A stretch of DNA of 64,000 bases. It comes from GH45 sp046704385 (GTDB lineage: Bacteria; Bacteroidota; Bacteroidia; Bacteroidales; SZUA-534). The DNA is taken from positions 62,001 to 126,000 of the forward strand of contig JBJKSB010000074.1 of NCBI GenBank assembly GCA_046704385.1, in the 5' to 3' direction. The notes beneath the pieces are model-generated. The model was not told the origin of the DNA. It saw only the letters and a program-made list of their open reading frames with translations, and did not search any database. Shown here piece after piece: positions 27,801-36,209 of this stretch. Positions within the stretch are counted from its first letter, which is position 1; the number at the start of each line of letters is the position of its first letter. Made by a program: the position numbers and the translations under genes.

Positions 27801-28010
27801 CAGAACATCACCCTGTTTCGCTGAAATTGAATATTTACCGTCAATATCAGTAACTGTTCCAACTGTAGTACCTTTAAGTACAACTGTTGCACCCGGAATC
27901 GGCGATTGGTCATGCTGATCAACTACCGTTCCATTAATATTATATGTCTGTGCCATTGAAATAACAGGCAACAAGGCAAATAATAATAAATTAAGTAGAA
28001 TTCTTTTCAT
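24867..28010 (-). CDS. SusC-like TonB-dependent outer-membrane transporter (beta-glucan PUL)
   Basis: The 1047-residue protein opens with a signal peptide (ending ISMAQ) and a carboxypeptidase-D-like regulatory domain (about 25-105; GTVVDQHDQSPIPGATVVLKG). A TonB-box-like segment (DELVVIGYG) precedes the plug (about 115-230) with the SusC signature NPNDIESVEVLKDAASCAIYG and ANGVIIITTKKG-like GGNGVIIITTKKGKKG. The remainder is a 22-stranded barrel ending STINTFGVQVNF. It imports glucan oligomers into the periplasm using TonB. It is the first gene of the PUL transcript and has a recognisable -7 element and a palindromic site upstream. Confidence 0.96.
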   Translation of the reverse strand: MKRILLNLLLFALLPVISMAQTYNINGTVVDQHDQSPIPGATVVLKGTTVGTVTDIDGKYSISAKQGDVLSFSFVGMETQEITVTNANPINVALVPSIVSLDELVVIGYGVQKKSLVTGAISQVSSADIESSNVTRVEQAIQGKAAGVYVAQNSGEPGGALTIKIRGISSDGTNDPIYLVDGVRTGGLESLNPNDIESVEVLKDAASCAIYGAEGGNGVIIITTKKGKKGTSNIQYNYTYGLQRATKLPDIMNAQQYKDYFLEATRAEGHRDSTFFTDLSTANSTNWMDEIFQTAPIAEHQLSFSGGSDNSTYYMSLGALNQDGIVGGGKNNMTRYSFRSNIDSDVKKWLTVGVNASYIHMKKHPLDATDQYGGIVTTAMRYDPTLPVYYSDTSKMDAYYRTPEVYSAMVKNEDGYPYSISSITGGEMWNPVAKIAYTDRTQTNDKILADFHTDFHPVPWAKLTTRLFVDYNYQHYNQFNGKTMYGVSDIVPADSLTNATETYDRWYKYGIENFATFEKTFGDHYVQAMVGMNYENYKHIYLSAKGYSIPYANAYYGYPSLALDQERNEITSYVDNNDQDIDLRASYFGRAMYNYKEKYLVQGSLRRDGLSKFGPDKKFGLFPAFSLGWNVNHEDFFEPLAANASMSSLKLRYSWGKNGSAQNLPAFPYMTSLDVVDYPDGTLDGNLMTGKVPGVPGNLALLWESNVQSNLGADLGFFDNALLFTVDWYKRVTTNQLADKSDQPLDNGLVGTAKVNDGEVTNKGWEFSATYRGNVSDLKYSIGANASYLHNEVTQFGVPGGKEGSGIGQLGNVSKYEPGMPVWYFYGYQALGVFQTQDEIDNYINDSTGRPIQRTAIPGDVKWADLNNNGRIDPDDRTMLGKPLPNWYYGLNLSLEYKGIEVQAFFQGVTGNQIFWASYRTDNLKTNRTSVWFEDRWTGPGTSDKYPRAVYLKADSYKIGSLYVYDGDYLRLKNLSIGYTIPEKWTSKVGISKLKIYYTGTNLLTFTKYPGLDPEVGNATSDNSWLGVDMGNYPTSTINTFGVQVNF

Positions 28011-28039
28011 AAAATAGTTTTTTGAGTTTATTGTTATCG

Positions 28040-28047
28040 CAAAAATA
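28040..28047 (-). promoter_or_regulatory. Bacteroidota -7 element for susC (PUL 1)
   Basis: On the minus strand the bases read TATTTTTG, a full match to TAnnTTTG, 30 bases before the susC start. No good -33 TTG is found at the usual spacing, which fits an activator-dependent promoter. Confidence 0.6.
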
Positions 28048-28053
28048 CGTTTA

Positions 28054-28067
28054 TGAAAACGTTTCCA
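28054..28067. promoter_or_regulatory. LacI-family-like palindromic operator upstream of susC
   Basis: TGAAAACGTTTCCA fits the general LacI/GalR operator layout TGnnAnCGnTnnCA with a central CG. It lies six bases upstream of the -7 box, where a bound repressor would block RNA polymerase. No LacI-family gene is in the window, so a distant regulator would be needed. Confidence 0.45.
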
Positions 28068-28122
28068 TTAATAAACCACCTTAATTGCTATACAACAATG
28101 CAAATATTTTACCTCAACAAAA

Positions 28123-28133
28123 ACTCAACACTA
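28123..28133 (-). promoter_or_regulatory. 11-base motif shared with the GH81-like promoter region
   Basis: ACTCAACACTA is identical to 336-346, has the same orientation, and stands 113 bases before the susC start codon (107 in the other case). This position is upstream of the core promoter, as expected for an activator site. Function is inferred. Confidence 0.4.
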
Positions 28134-28213
28134 TTTAGTTATGTGACTAATTATTAGATATGTAGAAAATAAAAATGATTATACAAAAAGATATTTACAA
28201 CACAACGTATTTA

Positions 28214-31108
28214 TCACATACCAATCAAATATTCGGTTAAATTATCGTCGTGCGAAAGTCCCATTTTTTTTCTTAAACGGTAACGACTTATTTCAATGCT
28301 ACGAATTGAAATATTAAGCAACGGGGCTATTTCTTTTGAAGAAAGGTTCATTCTTAAGTAAGCGGCCAGTCTCAAATCGCGTGGCGAAAGAGACTCATGG
28401 GTCTCTTTGAGTCTTTTTAGGAAATTCTCGTGCACTTTATCAAAATTCTTTTCAAAAACAACCCAATTATCCTGATGATCAATCTCGCGATCAATCTTTT
28501 TTATTAATTGATTTATCCTGGTATTTTCTTTGAATTTGGTGTCTTCCTTCTTTAGCTCTGTAAGTATTTCTTTAAATTGAAGCAACAATTTATTCTTATG
28601 GATAAGACTCATGGTATTATTGGCCAGCTCTTTGCTTTTATGCCTGATATCTTGCTGTAATTTTTCATTCTTGATACTAACAAGTTCAGTTTGAGCCAGT
28701 TCAGCTTTTTGCTTTAAAGCAATTTGCTTTTCAATCATTATTTTCTGTTGTTTTATTGCAGCAAGCCGTCGTTCCCTTTCCAGCCTTTTTCGCATTAAAG
28801 CTGAAATGATGAGAGACAGCGTAAAAAATAGTATCAAATAAAAAACATACGAGTACCAACGCCTGTATAATGGAGGATCAATACCAAAGGTTATTAATGT
28901 ATCACCTGAAATAACATTATCGTCAATAGAACTCTGAATTTCAAGCCTGTAATCTCCTTCAACTAAATCATCAAGTTTAAGCTCATCCCCCTCAATCCAT
29001 GATGACCATGGGCCTGCATTAATTCTTGATCGAAATTTCACTAATCCCTGGTCGTTATAATAAGGCGTTGAAATAACCAACAATAGTCTGTGTTCACTGT
29101 AATCTAAATCACCAAGCAGTATTTTGTTATTGATTTGTTTAAAAGGTAATTTTTTATATGAGTTTTCACCTCTAAGTTTATAGTTTGCCGAAGAGAGACT
29201 AATATTTATTTGAGTTTCTGTATTTTTTCGGGAATAATCACGGTACAGCACAAATCCATCTTCATTGCCAATTAAATAATCATTATTATCAATTTTCAGA
29301 ATATTTTCAAAACTCCTTGGAAAGGTATTCTTTAGTGGCAAAAAATCTTTATAATTTACCTCAAACATGTTATCGTTCAGGTAGGTTATTAAATTCAATT
29401 GACCATTTTTGCAACACCACCATTTATTCTCAGTGGCTTCAATAATACTGGTAATCCCACTTGCATCATCATTGAAAAATTTCTTCCAGATATCATCTTC
29501 TGTAAAAGATGATCCATTATATTTATATACCCCATTTTCAGTAGTAATGAGTATGGAGTTTCCAAGGCTAAATATTTCATTTCCAAAATCACTGGGCAAC
29601 ATATTGCTACCATTATAAAATTCAAGCAGTTTAATTTTATGTTGTTCCATATTCAACTTTAACTTATAAATACCCTTGTAACCATGGCTAAGTAAAATCT
29701 CATTTTTATTGTTAATAAAAAACTTTCGCGCCGACTCGGTAAATCCGGTTATATTTATTACCTGATCGGTTTTTTTGCTCAATAATTTAAAACCATCATA
29801 GGTTCCTAATATTAAAAATTCATCATTACCTGGTACCTTCTGTATATCCCAAACTCCTTTAACATTACCAACTTTTTCACAAGTAATTCCATCAATTCGG
29901 AATAGTCCATTGTTATGTCCGCAATATAAAATGTTATCAATGTTTCTAAGCGACCATACCTGGCCCCGGGTCAGTTCAATAATCTCAAAATCAGAAACTG
30001 ACGGAGATTTGTTTTCCCAGATTTTTAAAGGATAATAATATAACCCTTGGTTAGTTCCTGCATAAAGTATATTATCATAAATAATTGAACAATAACCTGT
30101 CCCAAATCCCCCCTTTTTCCTAACGTAGGATAAATCAATATTTGTCTTAATATAGTCGATACCATTATCTAATCCTAACCATAAATTATCCGATCGGTCT
30201 TCGTAAAGACAAAGTACTGTATTGTTCTGCAACCCAACCGGAGTATTAATTAATGAGAGTATTTTTCCCTCTTTGTTTGCTATAATTAAACCGTTTTGAA
30301 TACTTCCAAATGCATAACGATTTTCTCCAATGGGTAAAGCACAAAACAGGTTATTCTTTTTTATAAATCTACTGGCATCAGTATTCCAAACCTTGTTTGT
30401 TTTCCCATCAAAAACAAATAATCCGCTGAATTGCGTTCCAATTATCAAACTCGAATCATCATATGGCATAATGGCCCACACCTCATAATCTTTATAAAAT
30501 CCATTGGTTTTAAAAGGTGTCAGGGTCTCATCATCAACTACACAAAGTCCTTTATTGGCAACCTGAACTACTACTTTGTTTTTGATTAAAAATGAATATT
30601 TAAACTCAGAATCAGATTTTATGGTTTTTAAATATCTTCCCCCTTTAAAAACAAAAATATGGGTAAACGATTGAAGAATAATTGTATCATGCATTAAGTG
30701 AATACGCCATATCTCACCAAAATTCCGGTCATCCTTTCTGAGCCTATTTACCCATGATTGATATCTCATATTTCCCAGTGAATCATTATAAACTATTCCA
30801 AATTCATCATAAGCTCCAACAACCACAGTATCACCTCCATAGTATTCAACTGACCTTACTATTGATTTATTAGGCATTTCTATTTTATCCCAAATTACTC
30901 CGTCAAACCGAAGCAAAGCCTCGTTGTTGGCAAAATACAGGCGATCTTTATTGTCCTGGGCTATATCCCAGTTTTGAGTTCTGGCATTATAATCGGATTT
31001 TGTATAATTCTTTAAAAAAGGTATCTGTGGTATATCAGTACAATAACTTTTCAGGTTAGTTATTAGCACAAAAAAAACAACTATTATCGATGTCAAATTA
31101 TTTTTCAT
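28214..31108 (-). CDS. Membrane-spanning beta-propeller / Y_Y_Y / LuxR-type HTH regulator (PUL regulator 2)
   Basis: The likely start is ATG 31108, giving 964 residues with a signal peptide (MKNNLTSIIVVFFVLITN). The longer frame to 31153 starts at TTG inside the -7 promoter box and is rejected. Numbering from this ATG, about 650 residues of propeller repeats are followed by a Y_Y_Y domain and one membrane helix near 753-773. A long basic coiled coil near 775-830 and a LuxR-type HTH near 907-960 (SSKEIAPLLNISIRSIEISR) end the protein. No kinase or receiver domain exists, so signal sensing and DNA binding lie in one chain. It is the paralogue of 498-3362 and is encoded just upstream of susC on the same strand, the usual place for a PUL activator. 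It has its own promoter. Confidence 0.87.
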   Translation of the reverse strand: MKNNLTSIIVVFFVLITNLKSYCTDIPQIPFLKNYTKSDYNARTQNWDIAQDNKDRLYFANNEALLRFDGVIWDKIEMPNKSIVRSVEYYGGDTVVVGAYDEFGIVYNDSLGNMRYQSWVNRLRKDDRNFGEIWRIHLMHDTIILQSFTHIFVFKGGRYLKTIKSDSEFKYSFLIKNKVVVQVANKGLCVVDDETLTPFKTNGFYKDYEVWAIMPYDDSSLIIGTQFSGLFVFDGKTNKVWNTDASRFIKKNNLFCALPIGENRYAFGSIQNGLIIANKEGKILSLINTPVGLQNNTVLCLYEDRSDNLWLGLDNGIDYIKTNIDLSYVRKKGGFGTGYCSIIYDNILYAGTNQGLYYYPLKIWENKSPSVSDFEIIELTRGQVWSLRNIDNILYCGHNNGLFRIDGITCEKVGNVKGVWDIQKVPGNDEFLILGTYDGFKLLSKKTDQVINITGFTESARKFFINNKNEILLSHGYKGIYKLKLNMEQHKIKLLEFYNGSNMLPSDFGNEIFSLGNSILITTENGVYKYNGSSFTEDDIWKKFFNDDASGITSIIEATENKWWCCKNGQLNLITYLNDNMFEVNYKDFLPLKNTFPRSFENILKIDNNDYLIGNEDGFVLYRDYSRKNTETQINISLSSANYKLRGENSYKKLPFKQINNKILLGDLDYSEHRLLLVISTPYYNDQGLVKFRSRINAGPWSSWIEGDELKLDDLVEGDYRLEIQSSIDDNVISGDTLITFGIDPPLYRRWYSYVFYLILFFTLSLIISALMRKRLERERRLAAIKQQKIMIEKQIALKQKAELAQTELVSIKNEKLQQDIRHKSKELANNTMSLIHKNKLLLQFKEILTELKKEDTKFKENTRINQLIKKIDREIDHQDNWVVFEKNFDKVHENFLKRLKETHESLSPRDLRLAAYLRMNLSSKEIAPLLNISIRSIEISRYRLRKKMGLSHDDNLTEYLIGM

Positions 31109-31150
31109 AGTCAAAACATTCCTGTCATCAAAAAAAAAGCTTTGTAATAA

Positions 31151-31183
31151 CAAAACTACCTATGTTATTCAAATGATCCACAA
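31151..31183 (-). promoter_or_regulatory. Promoter of PUL regulator 2
   Basis: On the minus strand TTG (31181-31183) is followed after 22 bases by TAGTTTTG (31151-31158), matching the Bacteroidota pattern. It lies about 43 bases before ATG 31108. Confidence 0.55.
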
Positions 31184-31235
31184 TTTACTCAAATTTTGAC
31201 CATAATTGATTTAATTTTTCAACAAGGATAATTTA

Positions 31236-31265
31236 ATAAAAAATCCCCATTCATTTCAATGGGGA
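31236..31265 (-). terminator. Intrinsic terminator of the GlcNAc operon
   Basis: TCCCCATT at 31244-31251 pairs with AATGGGGA at 31258-31265 around a six-base loop, and the minus strand continues into six Ts. It lies about 130 bases past the GH20 stop codon and 50 bases before the promoter of regulator 2, so it separates the two loci. No gene is seen in the rest of 31184-31394. Confidence 0.85.
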
Positions 31266-31394
31266 CTAAAGGTGTCATAGTAACAACACTACTTTATGTA
31301 TGAAACAATCACTGATTATGAAAAGCTTATTTACATTATCTCAGAAATCAATTCATTTATTCAATTCTAACAGCGTCAGTTATGTTAAATATTT

Positions 31395-33944
31395 TTATTC
31401 TAGCGTAATAGTTCTACCAGCTCTTCCTTTTTCACTAAAAGATTTCATTTTTACTACCCCATTTACTTTAACAGATTCTTTATACAATTCGGAATTTTCA
31501 TTTGGTTCGGAACCATCTGTAGTAAATTTTATTTTTAATCCGGGGAACCTGGTGTTGGCATATAAAATATTATTTTTAATAATAGCACCCGGAACAGGAA
31601 TTCGGTATCCAAGTCCACCATCAAAATAATCGAGTCGTGGTAATTCAATTTGCCCAACCGTATTGACAAACTGATTCCAATCAGATTCTCTAAGTTGGTT
31701 ATTTGCATCAGATATTGCCGATTTTGCCCAATCGGGTTGTTGAGCCCATGCCCGTTCAGCCAACCCTAAAAGTTTCGGAAATGCCAGGTATTCTAATCTT
31801 TCAAGGCCCAAATCATTCTCACTCCATAACAGTCCTTGAATTCCCAAAATATTCTGTTGCCCCACCTTGGTCAATTTTACCATTTTATTTGAAAGTGCTT
31901 TACTGTCAATACTATTTCCATAATGATCAGTAAATGCACAATTACTGATGTCCATTGGAGTATATTCCCAGGGTTTTCTGGTATCAACAAAACTACCCCA
32001 GTAATATCCGGGTTCATTTGGATTTTTATTGTAAGCTAAATCAAAGTACAAATTAGTAACATGCGCCAGCACTACAGGAAAACCAGCATTTGCAAGTTTA
32101 TAGCCGATATCCTCAGCCCCGGAGTTCCAGGTATTATTCCAAACATAAGGTCTTAAATTTCTACCGGTAAATTCACTATTGGGCTCGGCATTTTTGCCAT
32201 GGTTAAGTGCAATTTCCTCCCATCCTGCTGCAATTAATCCTTTATTACTTAAAATTTCTGAAAACCGACTGGTAAAATAATGCGCCAGATCATTTGAATT
32301 GTTCAGATCGTCATTTTCCTTGATCAATTTTATGCAAGCAGGCGATTTTTGCCATACTCCATGTGGAACTTCGTCTCCCCCTGTATGAATGCAGGTTAGA
32401 GGGGCATCGGCTTCGTTAAACAGTTTAATAATTTCGTCAGTTACCTTCTCAATAAAATGATAGGTCGATTCCAAACCGGCATCCACTACATTGTCGTTCC
32501 AACCTTGAACAGAGCGGTACTCAGATTTGTCCTCCGGATCATTCAGCAAATATTCCTTTGCTTTATCGGGCTGATTCTGTGCCATATATTTCTCATACCT
32601 TTTTTGCATCGACCGGATAGCTACCCTGGCATGTCCCGGCATATCAATTTCGGGGATTACCTCAATATGTCGTTCTGTAGCATATTTTAAAATGTCGATA
32701 AAATCCTGAGTGGTATAATAGCCACAACCATGTGAAACTTCAGGTGAAGGCACAGGGCCGCTACCAAACGATGGATATAAGCATTTTGATTCATTTTCCG
32801 AGTATCCTCTAAATGCCCCGAAATCGGTCAATTCAGGCAAGCCATTAATTTGTAGCCGCCAACCTTCGTCGTCACAAATGTGGAAATGGAATTTATTGAG
32901 TTTATAAAATGCCATAGCATCGAGCAAGCGCATTACATTTTCTTTAGGCTGGAAATTACGTGCCACATCAAGATGCATCCCGCGATACTCAAACCTGGGC
33001 TCATCGTTAATGGTAATACAATTCCACTTTACCGTATCGCTTGCCATTTTCCAGTTTTCAAAGGGCACCAAAGCCATTAAACTCTGAACTCCATAAAAAA
33101 TACCAGAGGCTTCCGAAGCTTGAATTATTATACCCGATTTTGAAATTAATAAATTATACGATCCGGGTTTGCTTCCTTTTATTTCACTTTTTTGCAAAAT
33201 AATATGCTTATCTCCCGGTTGATTAAAAAGTATTTCGCCACTGAACAAATCTTTTAACCGCAATTTAAGTTGTTGGGCTTCGTTATTAAAAGATTCCTTA
33301 AAACCAATATTGATTTTTCCAGTTACAACAAATTGTCCGTCAGATTTTTTAATATATTTTGGAGTGGGTAAAACAGGACAAATGCTATCCATATCTAACA
33401 AGCTTAATTCAGTATTTTCATGGTACACTACATCAGGAGTGTTAACGGCTAAATTGTCCCGGTTCGATCTTTTTAACCCGGTGACCGGAATTTGCTCACG
33501 GGTTAATTTGCACGAATTTGCTTTTGATGGATCGGAATTGAATACCAGGTAAAATCCAATGGGAGCATCTGTAAATGTAATTATTGAACCACTGGAATAA
33601 ACTGGAATTGTTACTGATTGTCCCGCTTTTATCCCATTAAAGCCTTTAAGAGGTTTTATCACCCTTAAATCGCCATTAACCCGGGCAACACTAACAAAAG
33701 ACTGAGAGTCAGTTTGTAAAGTCTGAATATTATTAAAATAGAGGCTCCATCCATCAGCAGGAAAATCGACCCTGGTAGGATTTGTCAAGGTAAGTATCCA
33801 CCGGGATTGCCCCTGATCGTTTATAAGGTCTTTATCAAGTTTCCAGGTGATATCAAGTTTTGGAACCTCCTGATTTGTTGAATTACAACCTACAACGGCC
33901 AACAAAATGATAAACAGGTAAATAAATTTTTTCATGGCTGGCAT
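31395..33944 (-). CDS. GH20 beta-N-acetylhexosaminidase lipoprotein (chitobiase-like)
   Basis: This 849-residue lipoprotein has Cys20 in LAVVGC; Met4 (33935) is an alternative start. The domains are a CHB_HEX-type beta-sandwich (about 25-155), a GH20b domain (about 190-310), the GH20 TIM barrel (about 315-760) with the catalytic pair Asp524-Glu525 in HTGGDE, and a chitobiase C-terminal Fn3-like domain (about 770-845; FTTDGSEPNENSELY). It should remove terminal N-acetylglucosamine from chitooligosaccharides or N-glycan fragments in the periplasm. It lies 14 bases downstream of the sugar kinase gene and closes the operon. Confidence 0.95.
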   Translation of the reverse strand: MPAMKKFIYLFIILLAVVGCNSTNQEVPKLDITWKLDKDLINDQGQSRWILTLTNPTRVDFPADGWSLYFNNIQTLQTDSQSFVSVARVNGDLRVIKPLKGFNGIKAGQSVTIPVYSSGSIITFTDAPIGFYLVFNSDPSKANSCKLTREQIPVTGLKRSNRDNLAVNTPDVVYHENTELSLLDMDSICPVLPTPKYIKKSDGQFVVTGKINIGFKESFNNEAQQLKLRLKDLFSGEILFNQPGDKHIILQKSEIKGSKPGSYNLLISKSGIIIQASEASGIFYGVQSLMALVPFENWKMASDTVKWNCITINDEPRFEYRGMHLDVARNFQPKENVMRLLDAMAFYKLNKFHFHICDDEGWRLQINGLPELTDFGAFRGYSENESKCLYPSFGSGPVPSPEVSHGCGYYTTQDFIDILKYATERHIEVIPEIDMPGHARVAIRSMQKRYEKYMAQNQPDKAKEYLLNDPEDKSEYRSVQGWNDNVVDAGLESTYHFIEKVTDEIIKLFNEADAPLTCIHTGGDEVPHGVWQKSPACIKLIKENDDLNNSNDLAHYFTSRFSEILSNKGLIAAGWEEIALNHGKNAEPNSEFTGRNLRPYVWNNTWNSGAEDIGYKLANAGFPVVLAHVTNLYFDLAYNKNPNEPGYYWGSFVDTRKPWEYTPMDISNCAFTDHYGNSIDSKALSNKMVKLTKVGQQNILGIQGLLWSENDLGLERLEYLAFPKLLGLAERAWAQQPDWAKSAISDANNQLRESDWNQFVNTVGQIELPRLDYFDGGLGYRIPVPGAIIKNNILYANTRFPGLKIKFTTDGSEPNENSELYKESVKVNGVVKMKSFSEKGRAGRTITLE

Positions 33945-33958
33945 ATTAATATTATGTA

Positions 33959-34816
33959 CTATTTCAAATCAAGTTCGTTAAGATAAAGAGCTGCTGCTCC
34001 ATGTATCCCAGGTAGCTCCAGGCTGGCTATTTCAATTTGCAGATTGTTACGAATCAATTCTGCCGGAAATTCCTGAACAACCCTTCGCACACCACCCATA
34101 AAGAATTCTGAAGCTTTAGCAATACTGCCTCCAATAATTACTTTTTCAGGTGCCACAGTATATAAGATTGTTAGAATAAGCTTACCCAGATGATATCCAA
34201 ATTCATCTAATATGTGTAAGGCCCTGGGATCTCCAGTTACAGCCCGATCAAATATATCTTTCCCGTTAGTATTATATTTGGCCGAGAAAAACTTACTGCC
34301 GCAATAATCTTCAAATGTGGCATCAAGATAAGGCAATCCACCAAATTCACCGGCACCGCCAAATAACCCTGAATGAGGTCGGCCATTTATAACTATTCCT
34401 CCACCCAGACCCGTTCCCAGAGTCAGGGCCACAATATTTTTTAAGTCAGATGACACACCAAAATAATAAACACCCAAGGCAAAGCAATTGGCATCATTAT
34501 TAATGTAAACCGGAATCTTATAATGATTTTCAATTTCGCCTTTTAAATTCAGTCCCTGAAAAGCAGGAATATTATTAATTAGCTTTATCTCTCCCGTTTG
34601 ATTATTCAAATAACCCGGAACCCCAATACCAATAGCCTGGGTATTATCAACCATCACTTTATCAATAACTTCAAAAAGTGTATTCATAATTTCAGTGACT
34701 GTGCGGTCGGCTCCCGTTTCAGCCTCGTACTGGTTAACCAACTTGTTATTGATTAAACACCCTGCACTAATTGAAGTCCCTCCAACATCAACTCCAACAA
34801 CAATAGTATCTTGCAT
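33959..34816 (-). CDS. ROK-family sugar kinase (probable N-acetylglucosamine or glucosamine kinase)
   Basis: The 285-residue protein has the ATP-phosphate motif GVDVGGTSISAG near residue 7, the sugar-site NNDANCFALG with the catalytic Asp, and the second ATP motif LTLGTGLGGGIVING. The CxCGxxGCxE zinc motif of many ROK proteins is missing: the region after GAGEFGG reads LPYLDATFEDYCGSKFF. Such zinc-less ROK kinases occur in Bacteroidota, so activity is still likely. In this operon, between a GH20 and an MFS transporter, the expected job is to phosphorylate imported N-acetylglucosamine at O6. Glucokinase activity is the main alternative. Confidence 0.85.
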   Translation of the reverse strand: MQDTIVVGVDVGGTSISAGCLINNKLVNQYEAETGADRTVTEIMNTLFEVIDKVMVDNTQAIGIGVPGYLNNQTGEIKLINNIPAFQGLNLKGEIENHYKIPVYINNDANCFALGVYYFGVSSDLKNIVALTLGTGLGGGIVINGRPHSGLFGGAGEFGGLPYLDATFEDYCGSKFFSAKYNTNGKDIFDRAVTGDPRALHILDEFGYHLGKLILTILYTVAPEKVIIGGSIAKASEFFMGGVRRVVQEFPAELIRNNLQIEIASLELPGIHGAAALYLNELDLK

Positions 34817-34884
34817 AAATTAAATTTTCAGCTGATATCAATCGTCAATCCGATTAACATCAATCATAATAAATATATATATAG

Positions 34885-36135
34885 TTATTTTCTCCTGATT
34901 TTATGACCATGCAATGCAAAATATAAAATAAAAACATAGCAGGGTACTAATATCCAATAAGCTGACTGGTAATTATTTACAGTAGCCTTTTCAGCTGATC
35001 CCTTTATGGCATCAACCATAAAACCGAAAATTAAAGGGATTACTGCACCTCCAACAATACCCATCACCAGTAGCGATGCACCAGTCTTGGTAAATTTTCC
35101 CAAATCGGCTATAGCCAAAGGCCAAATGGCTGGCCACATTAATGAGTTTGAAAAGCTTACTAACAGCAAAGCATAAAAAGCAAAATTGGCCGGTAAATAA
35201 ACCAATAATAACGATGATAAAATTCCCAATACGGCAAACAACACCAACGCCTTTGTTTGGGATATAAATTTCGGGATAGCAATAACAACAAAAATATAAC
35301 CCAATACCAAACCAATGGTTACATATTTTGAATATCCTTCAAGGTTTGGCACATTACCAAAAGTAGCCCTGGCAAAATCGATGATAGAAGCCATGGGTAA
35401 GGTTTCAATCCCCACGTATAAAAATAGCGCCAGAACCCCCAGCAATAAATGCGGAAATTGTAATATACTGGTTTTTCCCGAAGCATAACTTGAAACTTGT
35501 GATTCTGCCTGCTCATCATCCTCACCCTCCGCTTTAACTTCGGGAAGTTTGGCAAAATAGGTAAAGATTCCCAGGAAAATCAAAATTCCGGTTACAATAA
35601 AGAAAGGGAATACCACGTCGTTAAGCTGAACATGCTGAAGATTTATAAATAATCCCAGGAATAGCGGGGCTATCCACCAGGCAGCTTTGTTCATAATTCC
35701 CATCAGGCTCATGCGCATGGCTGCACTTTCAACCGGTCCCAGAATAGTTACATAGGGATTTACCGAGGCTTGTAACAGCGTATTACCAATTCCCCCAACA
35801 AAAAGGGCTATCAAAAACAACGGAAAACTTATAACCTTGGCTGAAGGTACAAATAACAACATTCCCAGCGCCATAATAAAAAACGCAATTGTCATTGATT
35901 TTCGGTAGCCGATTTTTTTTATAACCCATCCGGCCGGACCTCCGAAAACCACAAATGCTGAAAATATAGCCGCGGTAATCAGGTACGATTGCGCGGTTGA
36001 TAAATTAAATGCCGATTTTAAAGCCGGGGTCAGAAATCCGCTTATGCCAACCCCAAATCCTATTACAAAAAACATTACTCCAACTATCATTAGCGGCAGT
36101 ATGTATTTTTGTGAACTTTTATTACTTGTACTCAT
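34885..36135 (-). CDS. MFS transporter, probable N-acetylglucosamine permease (FucP/NagP-like)
   Basis: This 416-residue protein has twelve predicted membrane helices, of the FucP-type branch of the MFS rather than the sugar-porter branch. It has FVIGFGVGISGFLTPALKSAF in the first helix region, a KKIGYRKS loop after helix 2 and a long charged loop between helices 6 and 7 (EVKAEGEDDEQAES, about 195-215). NagP permeases for GlcNAc in marine bacteria belong to this branch. Its place between a ROK kinase and a NagB fusion, downstream of a ROK repressor, supports N-acetylglucosamine uptake; this is inference. The gaps to its neighbours are 68 and 74 bases, and the upstream gap contains a short tandem repeat. 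Confidence 0.85.
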   Translation of the reverse strand: MSTSNKSSQKYILPLMIVGVMFFVIGFGVGISGFLTPALKSAFNLSTAQSYLITAAIFSAFVVFGGPAGWVIKKIGYRKSMTIAFFIMALGMLLFVPSAKVISFPLFLIALFVGGIGNTLLQASVNPYVTILGPVESAAMRMSLMGIMNKAAWWIAPLFLGLFINLQHVQLNDVVFPFFIVTGILIFLGIFTYFAKLPEVKAEGEDDEQAESQVSSYASGKTSILQFPHLLLGVLALFLYVGIETLPMASIIDFARATFGNVPNLEGYSKYVTIGLVLGYIFVVIAIPKFISQTKALVLFAVLGILSSLLLVYLPANFAFYALLLVSFSNSLMWPAIWPLAIADLGKFTKTGASLLVMGIVGGAVIPLIFGFMVDAIKGSAEKATVNNYQSAYWILVPCYVFILYFALHGHKIRRK

Positions 36136-36183
36136 CTTTTAGGTTATTAAGTTGTGAATTATTTTTTATAATCATTAATCTTT

Positions 36184-36209
36184 AGTCTTGTGTCTCCAGT
36201 CTTGTGTCT
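36184..36209. repeat. Tandem 12-base direct repeat before the NagB-fusion stop
   Basis: AGTCTTGTGTCT occurs at 36184-36195 and again at 36198-36209, separated by CC, in the 74-base gap between the NagB-fusion stop (36210) and the MFS start (36135). The function is unknown. Confidence 0.75.

Noticed and set aside
28214..31108. Hybrid two-component system sensor
   Set aside because: The domain order matches such sensors up to the membrane helix, but there is no histidine kinase, no receiver and no ATPase motif after it; the LuxR HTH follows the coiled coil directly. The same holds for 498-3362.
31300..31629. Plus-strand open frame across the GH20 3' end
   Set aside because: Most of it overlaps the GH20 C-terminal domain antisense; the unique part is AT-rich spacer.
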